Both the position numbers and the translations under genes were made by a program. DNA of 64,000 nucleotides, taken from NCBI GenBank assembly GCA_025506515.1, contig CM046443.1, positions 24,532,724-24,596,723 of the forward strand, read 5' to 3'. Each line of letters begins with the position of its first letter. Position 1 is the first letter of the stretch. Of the stretch, positions 31,504 through 43,599 are shown piece after piece. Below the pieces are notes generated by a model. That model saw only the letters and a list, made by a program, of their open reading frames with translations, made no database searches and was not told the origin of the DNA. Origin of the DNA: Flaveria trinervia (lineage: Eukaryota; Streptophyta; Magnoliopsida; Asterales; Asteraceae).

Positions 31504-34500
31504 ATGGCAAATCTTACATGGAGCAAGCTCCATAACGTCAGCGGTTATTTAAACCCAGATGTGCTTGAAGCCGAAGGTCTTAGAGATATGATAAGATTCT
31601 TATCTACCACAAGGGTAGCATATGCCATGTCAGTGAGACCAACAATCTACGAGAATCCCATTAGGTCCTTCTGAGAATCAGCTGAAGTAGTTGAAGATGA
31701 TGGAGTGAGAACTCTAACTAGGAGAATCAACAATGAACTTACTCTGAGGATCACAGAAGAGTCTGTTAGAAGATGTCTGCAATTCAATGATAATGGTGAT
31801 GAACCTCTTGAATTAGATGATGAGGAAATAACCACATTTTTCTCTGAAATTGGTTATGAAGGGAGTTATGAAGCAAAACAGATAGTCAAAGGATTAGTGG
31901 ATCTGTCTTGGAGGTTCCTAATTCATATGTTTCAACATTGTCTGTCAAAAAGAAAAACAGGATGGAATGACATTCTAGTCCTCACATCTTCCACAATATG
32001 TGCTCTCTGCACCAACAGACGGTTTAATATGTCTGCATATGTGTTCAATGGCCTAATCTCCAACATTCAAGAAGGGTTGAGATACAAGTTTCTGATGTAC
32101 CCCAGATTCATTCAATGTCTAATCAATGAATCATTTCATGACATTGTTAATGAAGGACCTATGCTTAACATCCCTCATTATGATGCAAGATCCTATAAGT
32201 ACATCAAGAAGAAGGACCAAGGAATTTTTACAATGGTGCCCATTCACCCCTTCTTCCTTGGATTCTTCAACAATTACATCAAGCAGGTCAAACTCAACCA
32301 CCTACACAACCAATGGCTCAACCACCTCCACAACCATCTCTAATACCATCACCACAACAAATACCACAACCTTCTCCACAACCATCTCTACAAACATTAC
32401 CACAACCATCACCACTTTTAACTCCACAACCAACACCACCAACAACCACTCAACCTACACCTATATCACACATTATCAATCTCCAATATCACCACACCAA
32501 TCACCTATTCTCCTTACCAACCTTTACCATCATCACATGATCACCCTGATGAAATAAAAGGATCAACAAGTGCATCTAAATCATCCAAATCATCTTCTGA
32601 TGAGGAGGATCATCATGATCAAACCCCAGCTATGAAAGAACCTTCTAAGGCTGCTCCTTCAAAGAGCTATGCTGAGTCTAACATCAATAGGCCTTATGAA
32701 AAGGATGAATTAATCTCTAAGCTGTTACTCAAAGTGGAAAGGATGGAAAGAACCTTAAACAGGAGAGCTGGAATCATCAATGACAGAATCCTGGAACTGG
32801 ATGAGGAAGAAAGTGAATTGAAAGAACTTAAAGAGAAATATGCAGCTGAAAGAAAAGAACAAGACAAGGAGATTGAGAATTTAAAAGCTGCACTAAAACA
32901 CTCAAGAGAAGAAGTCAGTGGACATGTAGATACTCTTGAAATACAAACAATTGCAATGGAGGAACAAGAAAATATCATAGAAGAACAAGCTGATATCATC
33001 TCAAAACTTGAAGGAAATTGAGAGCCAGAACAAAAGAATATCCGAGCTTGAAATGATGATTAAGATCCAAAGAACTGAAGTGAATGATGATGATGAGAAA
33101 GAGGAACAAGAAAAGGTTGATGTGGATGACAACCAATCAGTAGATGAGAATGAAGAACAAGGAGGTGATGAAAGTCAAACTAAGATTAAAGATCAAAGTC
33201 TAGACATGGTAGTGTATTCTGGAAACACTGCTTACTCAGACTATGAAAAAGGTGAATTTGAAGAACTCCTCAGTGCACTGGATAGTTTTGCATCTGAACA
33301 ATTCAACATTGATGATGACTTCTGGGAATTCATAAACAACCAAAAAACTGAGTCAGAGCCTAGTGTCTTTATTCCCAAATCACTAGTGCCTTTGGAAAAA
33401 GAATTAACTCTGCAAATTATCCCTGCTATCTTATTAACTGAAGAACAAAAGGAAGAACTCAAAGAAAAGTATGAAAAAAAGAAAGAAGAAACTGAAACTG
33501 AACAGAAAGAGAATGGGAAAAGTAAAATGAAGGATCAAGAGCCAAGTACACACCTGAAAGGTACCTGAACCAGAAGAACAAACTGAAACCTCTAGCCCTC
33601 AACTTCAAACTTACTCACGAAAGAGGAAGTACTTAGCTGAAAAAGCCAAAGGTAAGAGACCAATAAGTGAAGAAGAACCAGCAATGAAACAAAAAATGAC
33701 CCAAGAAGTCTAGCAACAATTGCTGATTTTTGGAAGAACATGAGCAGGCAGAAGCTCAGTTGAAGAAATTGGCTAGTGCAATTGATTTAGAAGAAGTGAA
33801 ATTGCTGGTGGATATGAAGTTGAAAAGGATGTTCTCATGACAGTCCTATTAAAGCAGAACAGGCAGCGGAAGACATGGTAACCAAAGCACAAACTGATGA
33901 CTTGATGATTAAAGCCATGTTTCTGATCAATCAAGCTATGATCCGATGAAGTGTTTGGAATGACTTATGATAGAATGAAGGAGGAAGAAGAGAAAGTAAA
34001 ATTGCTGCTTGATCCAACAATAGACACTGAATATGTTAAAACAATGACAAAGGATACTCCAAAGCCTAAAGAGTCATCTTTGAAGAAATCAACAGGGTAT
34101 GAAATACCATTGCCAAGAAGAGGTCCCCTACACAAAATATCTCAAATGAAGAAATCATCCTCATCCCATGAATCATTATTTCCTGATCCTTATAATATGT
34201 CTGCTAAGGAAATAAAGGAATATCTCTCAAGTCAGGGATTCACAAGAAGAAGGATTGCTAACATGAAGACAAATTCTTTAAGAGCTGCAACTTTTCAATT
34301 GATCAATGAAAAGAAAGAAAAACTCAAGAAACTGGAAGAAGAATTGACAAGGACCAAACCAAGAAGCAAAGTGTCAGCTGAAGACATGCAGTTGAACCAA
34401 AAGACCAAGAACTACTTGCCCCAGTGCTCCACAATTACCCTGAATGGTTTGTAGAACCATCTCAGTTGAAACTACAAGAAGGACTGACTACTGCAGAACT

Positions 34501-35002
34501 AATCAAAGGGGTGTCTACTCCCAAGGGTAAGGTAGATCAAAAGATAATAGCCTAGAAGTATGACATCGCATGGAATATGTTCATGGTGAAGAGAATCTTA
34601 GGGCTAGTAGAATTCTTTACAGAGTACTCAGCTCTTGTAAATGCCCTTAAGATTCTGATTTGAAGGACTAGCTCAACTTGAACTGATCAATCATGCAGCT
34701 ATGTTCATGGGATATGAATTTGAGAACATACTTAAGATGTTCAGAGAACAAAACAACTTCAATTCATTAAAGATAATTTGCTTGAAAAAATAAACTTTGT
34801 CAATCCCTGATAAGAAGAAAAAGATGCAAGCAGAGGAAATTGTATTCCTGAGTTGAAGGTAAAGCCACCGATCATTGAGTGGAGTAGTATCTGGTACTCA
34901 TTCCTCCACTCCCATTCAAACGTTTAACTTGGATGGAAACCTATGAGAATGGTGTGATTGAAAGGAAGTGGGGAGGAAGGAGGGCCTGACTAAAGAACTA
35001 TT
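31504..35002 (+). pseudogene. Copia-1 post-pol ORF, left segment (to the Copia-3 insertion)
   Basis: Start ATG 31504 (MANLTWSKLHNVSGYL). The N-terminal block (VAYAMSVRPTIYENPIRSF, then RTLTRRINNELTLRITEESV, LIHMFQHCLSKRKTGWND, YKFLMYPRFIQCLINESF) aligns by pattern with those of Copia-2 and Copia-3 though the identity is low. A Pro/Gln-rich stretch (32290-32540) follows, then Lys/Glu-rich coiled coil (32632-33120) and acidic, helical segments (33008-33568, 33951-34454). TGA at 31672-31674 replaces what looks like a Trp codon, and frameshifts occur near 32290, 33020 and 33570. The C-terminal part continues at 47443. The protein may be structural or adapter-like; function unknown. Confidence 0.78.
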
Positions 35003-35007
35003 CAGTG

Positions 35008-35771
35008 TTACAGGATCAGTGATCTCAAGTTTGATGGATTAGAGTGTAACGCAGCGGAATAAGAACAAGAATTAGACAAATTATAGCAAGAATTTGATAT
35101 TCGTATGCATTATGAACAAATACGGTTGTAAAGAGAGAATATATCTGTGAAAAGGAATGTTTCAATAATATCAAATGTTTTTGCTCAATCATTCACCATT
35201 ACAATAAGGTTGACACTCCTTATATAGAGTGCAATCACTGCTGATATCACGGGATAGTGACATCTGGCAGATTTGTACAAAAATAACTAAAACTTAACAA
35301 ACTACTGAAATGTTCACAACTACTGACTGAGAACATATCAGAGTGCTAAGTATAAAACATAAAACTACTGATACGAAAATACTGAAACTACAACGACTGA
35401 AGAACAAGCTCTTCAGTCGTTTTACAAAACTACGAAAGGAAAACATAAATACTGAAAAAAACCGTCACAACTACTGAAAAACCCTTTCAGCTGTTGTGAC
35501 AACGACTGATACTTGGTCTTCAGCACTTGTCTTCAGACTTTGTCTTCAGCACTTGTGTCTTCAGACTTTGTCTTCAGCACTTGTCTTCAGACTTTGTCTT
35601 CAGCACTTGTGTCTTCAGACTTTGTCTTCAGCACTTGTCTCTCAGACTTTGTCTTCAGCACTTGTGTCTTCAGACTTTTGTCTTCAGCTGTTGTGGACTT
35701 CAGCAGTTGTTGTGACGTCTGTGGGACTTAAGGTTTTTCTGATCCGGCTCATTGGTTCTTTTGGTCCAACA
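35008..35771 (-). repeat. Copia-3 3' LTR
   Basis: 764 bp. The TATA box lies in a palindrome at 35214-35231, with arms CACTC and GAGTG around CTTATATA. CTTCAGACTTTGT and CAGCACTTGT units alternate at about 35515-35690. The adjacent AACTCCCCCTGAACC is the polypurine tract on the minus strand. Confidence 0.93.
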
Positions 35772-35988
35772 AACTCCCCCTGAACCAATGCAGCCAAAAC
35801 CTTAACTTTATTGAGGTCCCACTTATTGTTGGCAATAAGATTGGTCTTTTTCCTTCTTTCTTGCACTAAGAAGATGACCCAATTAAGCACTGGCCTGGGA
35901 ATAGATTTCTGAAATTTGGTTGGCATAGTATGGATAGAGCCCTGACTTTGGGGAACTGGACACAGGGCTGTGGTCCTATCCATGAAAT

Positions 35989-38900
35989 CTACTTCCCATG
36001 TATAAGCCTGTAGGATTCTCTGGTGTATGCTCTGAGAAACATAATTTGTTCTTCCATGGTAAGATTTTCAGCTCCACCATCAAACAATCCTTCACGCCCA
36101 TACAGCTCTGAAATGTACTTAGCCTGTTTGCCATTTTTGAGCTCAACTGTTGTGATCTGTCTGTATGCAAACTCATCTGGGTGAGTCCCTTCAAGTAACA
36201 GACTGAGCTCATTTGTTTGAAGTTCTCAAGCCTCTTGTAGACTAACCCCTTTTAATTACTCTGTTCTCTAACATCTTTTGGGGTGGCTGTTTAGTTTCAT
36301 AGGCCTTCTTGAAATCTTCTACAATTTCCCAGGGTGATACTACAAGGACCACTGTGATCTCTTCATCTACGATCCTTTTTACTTGGCCCTTGTATCTCGA
36401 AGGAATGTCTTTCTTCACAATTCTGTGAGCCACCCTAGGATCAGGCCATATTCTCACCTATTCCTTTTGATATTGAAATGTGTTAGCAAGGGTGTACAAT
36501 CTCAGAGCTTCTTTCTTCATACTGATTATTGATGAAGAAGCATAAGTTTTGTCTATGCTTTTCAGCATCTCATCATCATGAAGCTTTTGCTGCTGTTCTT
36601 CTTCTATCTTTACTCTCACAGCTTCCATCTGTGAGGTGGGAGTGATGGGCATAGGTTTGGCTTTAGGCAAAGTTAGGACTGCAGAAAGAGGCAGCCTATC
36701 TTCTTCCTCATCATCCTCTTCTTCTTCTTCTAGCCTCAACACCCTTCTCTTCTTCTTCTTGGGTGCATCATCGGCTGTTGGTTTTGAGGGTAAAGGAGTT
36801 GGTTTAGTGGGTTGTGGTAGTGGTGATTTGAAGTGGGAGGTTTTGCAGGTTGTTCTAGCATTCTTGTAGTGAGTGAGGCTTTTGAGTGTTTTGCTAGTTC
36901 CTTTCTGTTCCCAGCACCTGCCTCATTTAGTGCTTCAATCACCAATCCCTTAGTGTATGCTTCAGACGAACAGATCTTGGTGGTTATTGCCAAGATACTG
37001 TCCCTGGTCCATGACTTAATCTCGATCAATGATCTCCCAAGGTACTTTGCAATGAATCTGATCATGATCTCTAGTCTTTCTCTTTCTAATGCATCATAAC
37101 TTGCCCATCTTGAGTTAATTTCTTCAACTTCAAGTCTCCTAATCTCTGAGTCAAGCTGTGCAGTATCGAACCCCTGTCTATACAGTTGATCAATAATGAG
37201 TCCATTGATTTACTGTGTGTAGCATCCGCCATTTTGATCATCTCATCGAGTTCGAGTTCTTTTTCTTTTCCTTCAACCTTTCTCTTCTTATATGTGACAT
37301 GAAAGTCTTTGTGACTTTCACCCACTTGATCAATGTCAGCTCCCTTCACAAACTCCTCTTCCTTCTCAGTCTCCTTTTCTTTCTTCCCCTCTATGCTCTT
37401 CCTCTTTGCTTTCACTGACTGACTCTCCCCTTTTGGTTGCATTGGTTGCAAGGGTTTGAGTAGCAGAAAGCCTTGTGCTCACAATCTCCTCCACCAGGGG
37501 TTGTATGATTGAGGGAAGCCTCTCATCCATGGTTTTGATCACAATGTCTGTGATCATTGGGGTGATGAGAGGTAGGGATTGCTGAAAGATAGCAGCTGTT
37601 TGCTCAGAGGGGTTCTGTCCCTGAGAAGCAGTGCCAGAAATAGAAGCTGGTGGCTCGGAAGTTTTGAGTGGCTGAGTGTGTGGGAGACCTTCAGGTGAAG
37701 GTGCCATCTGTGGGTTTATGTTGGTGGCAGATGGACTTGCTGTTGAGAGAATTGGTCAAGTAGTCTTTGTAGTCTACTGACTTCTTCCTCAAGAATTGTG
37801 TTCTGGGCCAGAACATCATAAAAGAAGCCCAGGTCATCATCAGCAGATGCTGAATCACCTGACCTCCTGCTTGTAGCAGGATGTACATGCACTGGGTGTA
37901 GACCAGTTTTAGCATGTGCCCTTTTTCTTGGAACTGGGGACTTCCAGCCTCAGGACGATGTCCTTCATCAGCTGTTGCCTCTGGTGAGGTCTTAGCTATG
38001 TTACCAGCCTCAGTCTGATCATGTGCTGATTCAGAAGAGGTGGCAGCCTCACCAGATGTTCTGGTCTCCATATCCACCAGGAGATAGAACAGTTAAACCC
38101 TCGTGCTGTGGGCTGTCAGAAGCATGTTGATCCTCTTCCTCAATTGCTGTGTTTCCCCTTTGTTGGTGTTTGTTGGGGAGGAGGAGAGCATGCAGCTGAG
38201 TCAGCACGTTTGCAATAATGAGAGTAGGACTTTGTGGGGCGGTTGCAGTAGGAGATGGGGTAAAAGCAGTATGCACCTGGGGAGAATGGTGCTCTTCAAT
38301 GGCAATCTCCTCAAATGAGGAAGATCCCAGATTAGTGGGTACCCCTTCTTTGGTTGCTGCAGGCTCCTTTTGAGAGGAATCCTGAGCGGCTGTGGCTGGT
38401 GAAGTCCTTGTATCCACTAGGGGTTATAACCAGTGGATATAGCCTGCGTTTGTGTTGCAGGGGCATCCTCAGGGGACTCATTTCCCTGAGTAGCCTTTTT
38501 TGTCTTCTTTTTAGTGGGTTTGGTGGGGACTTTGGATTTGGAGGTGGTGGCTGTGGGTTCCAGCTGCGTGGGTTTGCGCAGCTTGGCAGCCATTTTAGTG
38601 ATTGGTCAGAGTTGTGCCGGGAGTATACTTCAGGCAATACAGCCGTAGCAGGGACTCCCAGGCCAACAAGTCCCTCAGCTTGAAGCTGGTTTTCAATTAT
38701 GGCCATTATGAACCGAGGATATAATATCCAACGGTTAGCAAGTTGTTTTTGGGCCATATCCTTGAGCTCTAAAAATAGTATTTCAGAAAAATTTAAAGGT
38801 TGTTGCTCAAGGATGGAGTACATTACCTGTTGCCACCTTGTGGACATTTGATCCCATGATGAAGTCTTGGGGGCAAGGCAGACATTTACCAGGTGAAAGA

Positions 38901-39308
38901 TGAGACGTTCGGCATCCTGGAAATGTTTCTTCAATATGGTAGATGCACTCAGGTTACCCTGGTATCCATGCTGGGCAAATGATTGATCGATTGTGCCCTT
39001 TGGATAACCAGTTGGGAAAGTGGCATCATCCAGATTGAGGGTTTGGCGAAGAATGTCTGGAGTAATGACCACTTTTGACGATGGACAAACGATTGAAGAG
39101 ACTCTGTGTCATTCTCCTCAGAGACAAGAGTGACGTTTGTCCAGAATTGGTTAAGAGATTCGGCATATATGGTGGGATTTAACAGAAAAGCCGTTTTGTA
39201 AGGTGACTGAACCATTAAATCAATGGCGTTGTGAAACTTGGTCCAGTATGGCGATTTTGTGAGATGTGCGACACAGTTGTGTCGAGGTTTTAGTTGCATG
39301 GTCGCCAT
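35989..39308 (-). pseudogene. Copia-3 post-pol ORF, degenerate
   Basis: Start ATG 39308 (MATMQLKPRHNCVAHL) and final stop 35991-35989 (..YRLIHGK). The N-terminal block spans about 39308-38600: YWTKFHNAIDLMVQSP, FLLNPTIYAESLNQFW, then VITPDILRQTLNLDDATF, DAERLIFHLVNVCLAPKTSS, NRWILYPRFIMAIIENQL. Pro/Ser/Thr-rich low-complexity DNA follows (38400-37400), a Lys/Glu-rich part, a helical segment (37065-36740) and the conserved tail (IWPDPRVAHRIVKKDIPS, HPDEFAYRQITTVELKNGK). The order is collinear with Copia-2. At least eight frame changes are needed to read through. No signal peptide or membrane segment stands out, so an envelope role is not supported. Confidence 0.77.
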
Positions 39309-40206
39309 TGATGAAGAGAGGTTACAGAGTTTTTTGAACGTTAGGTTTGAGAAGAGAAGAAAGTAAAAACTCTGAAGGTGGGATAAGGTATTTAAAGGGT
39401 AGGGTTAGAAAACGACTGAAGGTTTTGGTGTTAGTCATCAGTTGTTGAAACTACTGATGACGTGGTATTAACTTTCAGAGGTTTGGAATGACTGACCGTA
39501 TTGGTGTGATCAGCAGTTGTTATAAAACAACTGAAGACTTGGTTTTAACCGTCAGACGTTGAAACAGCTGAAGTCTCTGATTTAGTCATCAGTAGTTATA
39601 AAACTACTGAAATTTAGTCATCAGTAGTTATAAAACTACTGAAGATTTAGTCTCAGTAGTTAAACTACTGAAGACAGTTTTGACTTCAGGTGATGAAACA
39701 ACTAACTTGTATTAGTCATCAGTAGTTGGGAAACTACTGAAGACTTGGTTTTACCATCAGTTGTTGTAAACAACTGAAGACTTGGTGTTAGTCATCAGTA
39801 GTTGTGAAACTACTGAAGACATGGTTTTGCTTCAGTTGTTTAGAAAGAAACAGCAGTTGGGAAACTACTGAAGACAAAGGCTCATCAGTAGTTGTCGTCA
39901 ATTCATTGCTTTTCAGCTGTTTCATACTGTCCTCAACACGTACTCATCAGACGTTTTCATCTGTTTTCAGATGTTTCATAGGACATCAGTACGTATTTGT
40001 ATTTCTGACAACAGTAGTTGTAGCTACATCAGCTGTTGTAACTACATCAATTGTTTTAACAAATAAAGTACTTGAGTACTGAGAAGTTAAGCTCTAGTAG
40101 TTTAAAGAAAACTTCCGAGAGAAAATAACTTCAGTACTTATATATATGACAATAATAAACTAATGATCATCAGTACTTGTGAGCTGAGATCACCAGTAGT
40201 TGTCAC
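39309..40206 (-). repeat. Copia-3 post-pol spacer with CAGTAGTT/AACTACTG hairpins
   Basis: About 0.9 kb of non-coding DNA filled with short inverted repeats. Clean examples have 8-bp arms CAGTAGTT and AACTACTG around 4 bases: 39720-39739 (spacer GGGA), two near 39590-39640 (spacer ATAA) and one near 39797-39816 (spacer GTGA). CAGTTGTT/ACAACTG variants are interspersed. Most are joined by GAAGACTTGGT-like linkers. Confidence 0.88.
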
Positions 40207-43200
40207 TTATTCTAGCTGCAGCATACCAAGCCTTAACACTAGGTTTTGGAAAGTTGTGCTATCCAAGGGCTTAGTGAAAATGTCTGCAAGCTCATCAGCA
40301 CTAGGAACAAATTTTGGATCAATCAGACCTTTTTCAAAACAATCTCTAATAAAATGGTGTCTGATTTCAATATGTTTAGTCCTAGAGTGCTGGACAGGAT
40401 TCTTGACAATACAAAGAGCTGAAGAGCTGTCCATTAACAATGGGGTCTTAGTCTCTGTTATGCCATAATCCAATAATTGGTTTTGAAGCCAGAGTACCTG
40501 AGATGTACAGCTTGCAGCAGCAATGTACTCTGCTTCAGCAGTTGATGTAGCAACTGAGGTCTGCTTCTTACTCTGCCAAGAAATCAAGCAGTTGCCTAAG
40601 AATTGGCATCCTCCAGAAGTGGACTTTCTTGTCAACTTACACCCTGCATAGTCACTGTCAGAAAAAGCAACTAATTTACCAGAATGTCTAGTAGAATACC
40701 ATAAACCTAGAGATGGAGTGCCTTGCAAATATCTAAAGATCCTCTTGACTGCAATCAAATGAGACTCCTTAGGTGCAGCCTGAAATCTAGCAGCACAAAC
40801 ATGTAGCAAACATAATATCTGGTCTAGAAGCTGTTAAGTACATCAAGGACCCAATCATACATCTGTAAAGTGTTTCATCAACCACTTTACCTTTCTGATC
40901 TGTATCCAGTTGTGTGGTGTTGCACATGGGAGTAGAACAGGGCTTACACTTTTGTAAATCAAACTTTTCCAAAAGATCTTTTGTGTATTTGGACTGATGA
41001 ATGAAAATTCCATCAGCCTTTTGTTTGATTTGCAAACCCAGAAAGAACTGTAATTCTCCCATGGCACTCATTTCAAACTTCTGTTTCATCAACTTTGTAA
41101 AGGCATCACACAACTGTGGATCAGAGGATGCAAAAATAATATCATCTACATAAATTTGAACAAGTAGATTATGCTGCCCAGCTTTCTTAATGAATAAAGT
41201 CTTATCTATGGAGCCTCTAGTGAAATTATTTTCCAGAAGAAAGTTTGATAATGTCTCATACCAGGCTCTAGGAGCTTGTTTCAACCCATAGAGAGCCTTA
41301 TCAAGCTTATACACCCAATTAGGATGTTTATTGTCCTCAAAACCTGGTGGTTGACATACATAAACCTCTTCTTTAATTTTCCCATACAAAAATGCACTTT
41401 TGACATCCATTTGAAAAACTTTAAGGTTGTGATAAGCAGCATAAGCTAAAAACAATCGAATTGCTTCCAGTCTGGCTACAGGGGCAAAGGTTTCATTATA
41501 ATCAATACCTTCCTCTTGTGAAAACCCTGTACAACCAGTCTGGCCTTGTTCTTAACAATAAGCCCATTTTCATCAGTTTTGTTCCTAAACACCCATTTAG
41601 TGCCTATTGCACACTTACCTGGAGGTAGAGGAACCAGTTCCCACTTGCTGTTTCTTGAACTGAAGAAGCTCAAGCTGCATGGCTTCAACCCATCCATTGT
41701 CCCTTAAAGCAATGTGATAGTTCTTTGGCTCTTGCTGACTAATGAAGAGAGCATAGAAGCAGAAATTAGACAATTGACTTCTTGTTGAAACGCCAGCATT
41801 GATATCACCAATGATTTGAGACATAGGGTGATTCTTCAGATCTTGGTACACAATAAGATCTGTGCAAGTGTTTGTAGCAGGCTCAGCAGCAACAGATGGT
41901 GATGGTGAAGCATTTCCTTGAAACCAATCAGTAGATGGTAATTCAAAGGAAGTTGAAGTTGTAGAAATCTCATCAGCATTTGTTGTGGATTGTGCTACTG
42001 AAGCTACAGGAACATCAGGTCTAGCTGAATCAGGCAGTTGATCACTAAACTTGAAAAGGTGATTACTGATATCATCATCATCATCAGTAACACCAGATGG
42101 ATGACTAGCTACAGAAGATGATGGATTCATATGATCTGCAACAGCAGGTGGTTGATAAGGAACATATTGCAGAATGTCCAGATCAAACAACTCCACAGGG
42201 TTTTGTGGAATTGTATCCTTAGGGGATTCATTGAACTTCACATGCAAGGTTTCTTCAACTATCTTTGTCCGACAGTTGAATACTCTATAAGCCTTGCAAG
42301 TGGATGAATACCCAACAATACCCTGCATCCACCTTAGAATCAAACTTTTGGAGTTGATCCTTTGTGTTGAGAATGTAACAGGGACACCCAAATGCTCTAA
42401 AGAATGAAATCAAAGGGGCTAAATGATGTAAAACTTCATAAGGAGTTTTCATCAACCTCTGATTTACTAAGGCTCTATTCTGTACATAGCAGGCTGTATT
42501 GACAGCTTCAGCCCAAAAGGTCAGTGGCAGACCAGAATCAGCCAACATGGACCTTGCAGCTTCAATGAGGGTCCTGTTCTTTCTCTCCACTACTCCATTT
42601 TGCTCTGGAGTCCTTGGGATGCTATACTGCCTCTTGATTCCCTTTGACAAGTAAAACTCATCAAGAGTGTGGTTTCTGAATTCAGTACCATTGTCACTCC
42701 TCACACACTTAACTGGTAGGGAATACTGCTTCTCAACGTGTAACACAAAGTTCATAATGGACTGAGCAGCCTCATCCTTTGAATGCAAGAAGAAGGTCCA
42801 TACATATCTAGAGTAATCATCCACAATTACCAGACAGTATTTCTTCTTTGCCATACTCATTACCTTCACAGGACCAAAAAGATCCATGTGCAGTAGTTGT
42901 AAGCAGGCATTAGACTTGGATCTTCTATGGTTGGGAATGAAACTTTATGTTGTTTCCCTTTTAAGCATGCAGTGCAGATTTCATCACAATTGAACTCCTT
43001 TATTGGAAGACCTCTCACTAAACTCTTGTGGATCAGCTGATTCATGTTTTTGAGATTAACATGACCCAGCCTTCTATGCCACAGTTTAGATTCTTGGAGA
43101 GAGGCCTTGGAGAACAAGCATGGATGGCCTCTTAACTCAATTTTCTTTGACAGATCCAAGGCATATACTCTTCCTATCCTGTTAGCCTTCAGGAGAGTAT

Positions 43201-43598
43201 TATCATCCAGTACTTTGTCAATCAGGCTCAGAACCTTGGAAGACAGAATCCTACAGTTCTGGCTTGTGAAAAGAGCAACATGTCCTTTGTCACACATCTG
43301 ACTGACACTCAACAGATTGTATTTGAGATTCTCCACATGGTTGACATCATCAAATCTAATATCTCCATTAGACACAATCCCTTTCCAATGATGTAACCTT
43401 TAGCATCATTTCCAAATGAGACAAATCCCTTCTTTCCCTGAGAGTAATCATGAAGAAGAGAGCTGCTCCCAGTCATGTGCATGGATCCTCCACTGTCCAC
43501 ATACCAGATGCTTCTTTGGCATGCTGAAGAACCCTGCACAATCATAAGAAACTAGTTAGCTTTGGAGACCCAAACCTTTTTGTTTTGGGACTGACTTT
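40207..43598 (-). pseudogene. Copia-3 pol: protease, integrase, RT, RNase H
   Basis: Protease: WYVDSGGSMHMTGSSSLLHD (~43500). Gag-pre-integrase (43375-42866): LWHRRLGHVNLKNMN and CTACLKGKQHK, an intact HHCC zinc site. Integrase (42887-42285): catalytic D in MDLFGPVKVM, D in RSDNGTEF and E in NGVVERKNRT, all present. RT (41697-40787): MDVKSAFLYGKIKEEV, YVDD at about 41152-41141, KALYGLKQAPRAWYETL. RNase H (40809-40207): STAEAEYIAAASCTSQVLW, ADELADIFTKPL, ending MLQLE. One-base frameshifts lie near 42950, 42310, 41500 and 40800; otherwise all catalytic residues survive, so it is the youngest-looking pol here. Integrase-RT order and long gag fit Sirevirus. Confidence 0.92.
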
Positions 43599-43599
43599 A

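Noticed and set aside
31504..34454. Envelope gene of an endogenous retrovirus
   Set aside because: The position after pol invites this reading, but no signal peptide, fusion segment or membrane anchor is visible; I call it an extra ORF of unknown role.
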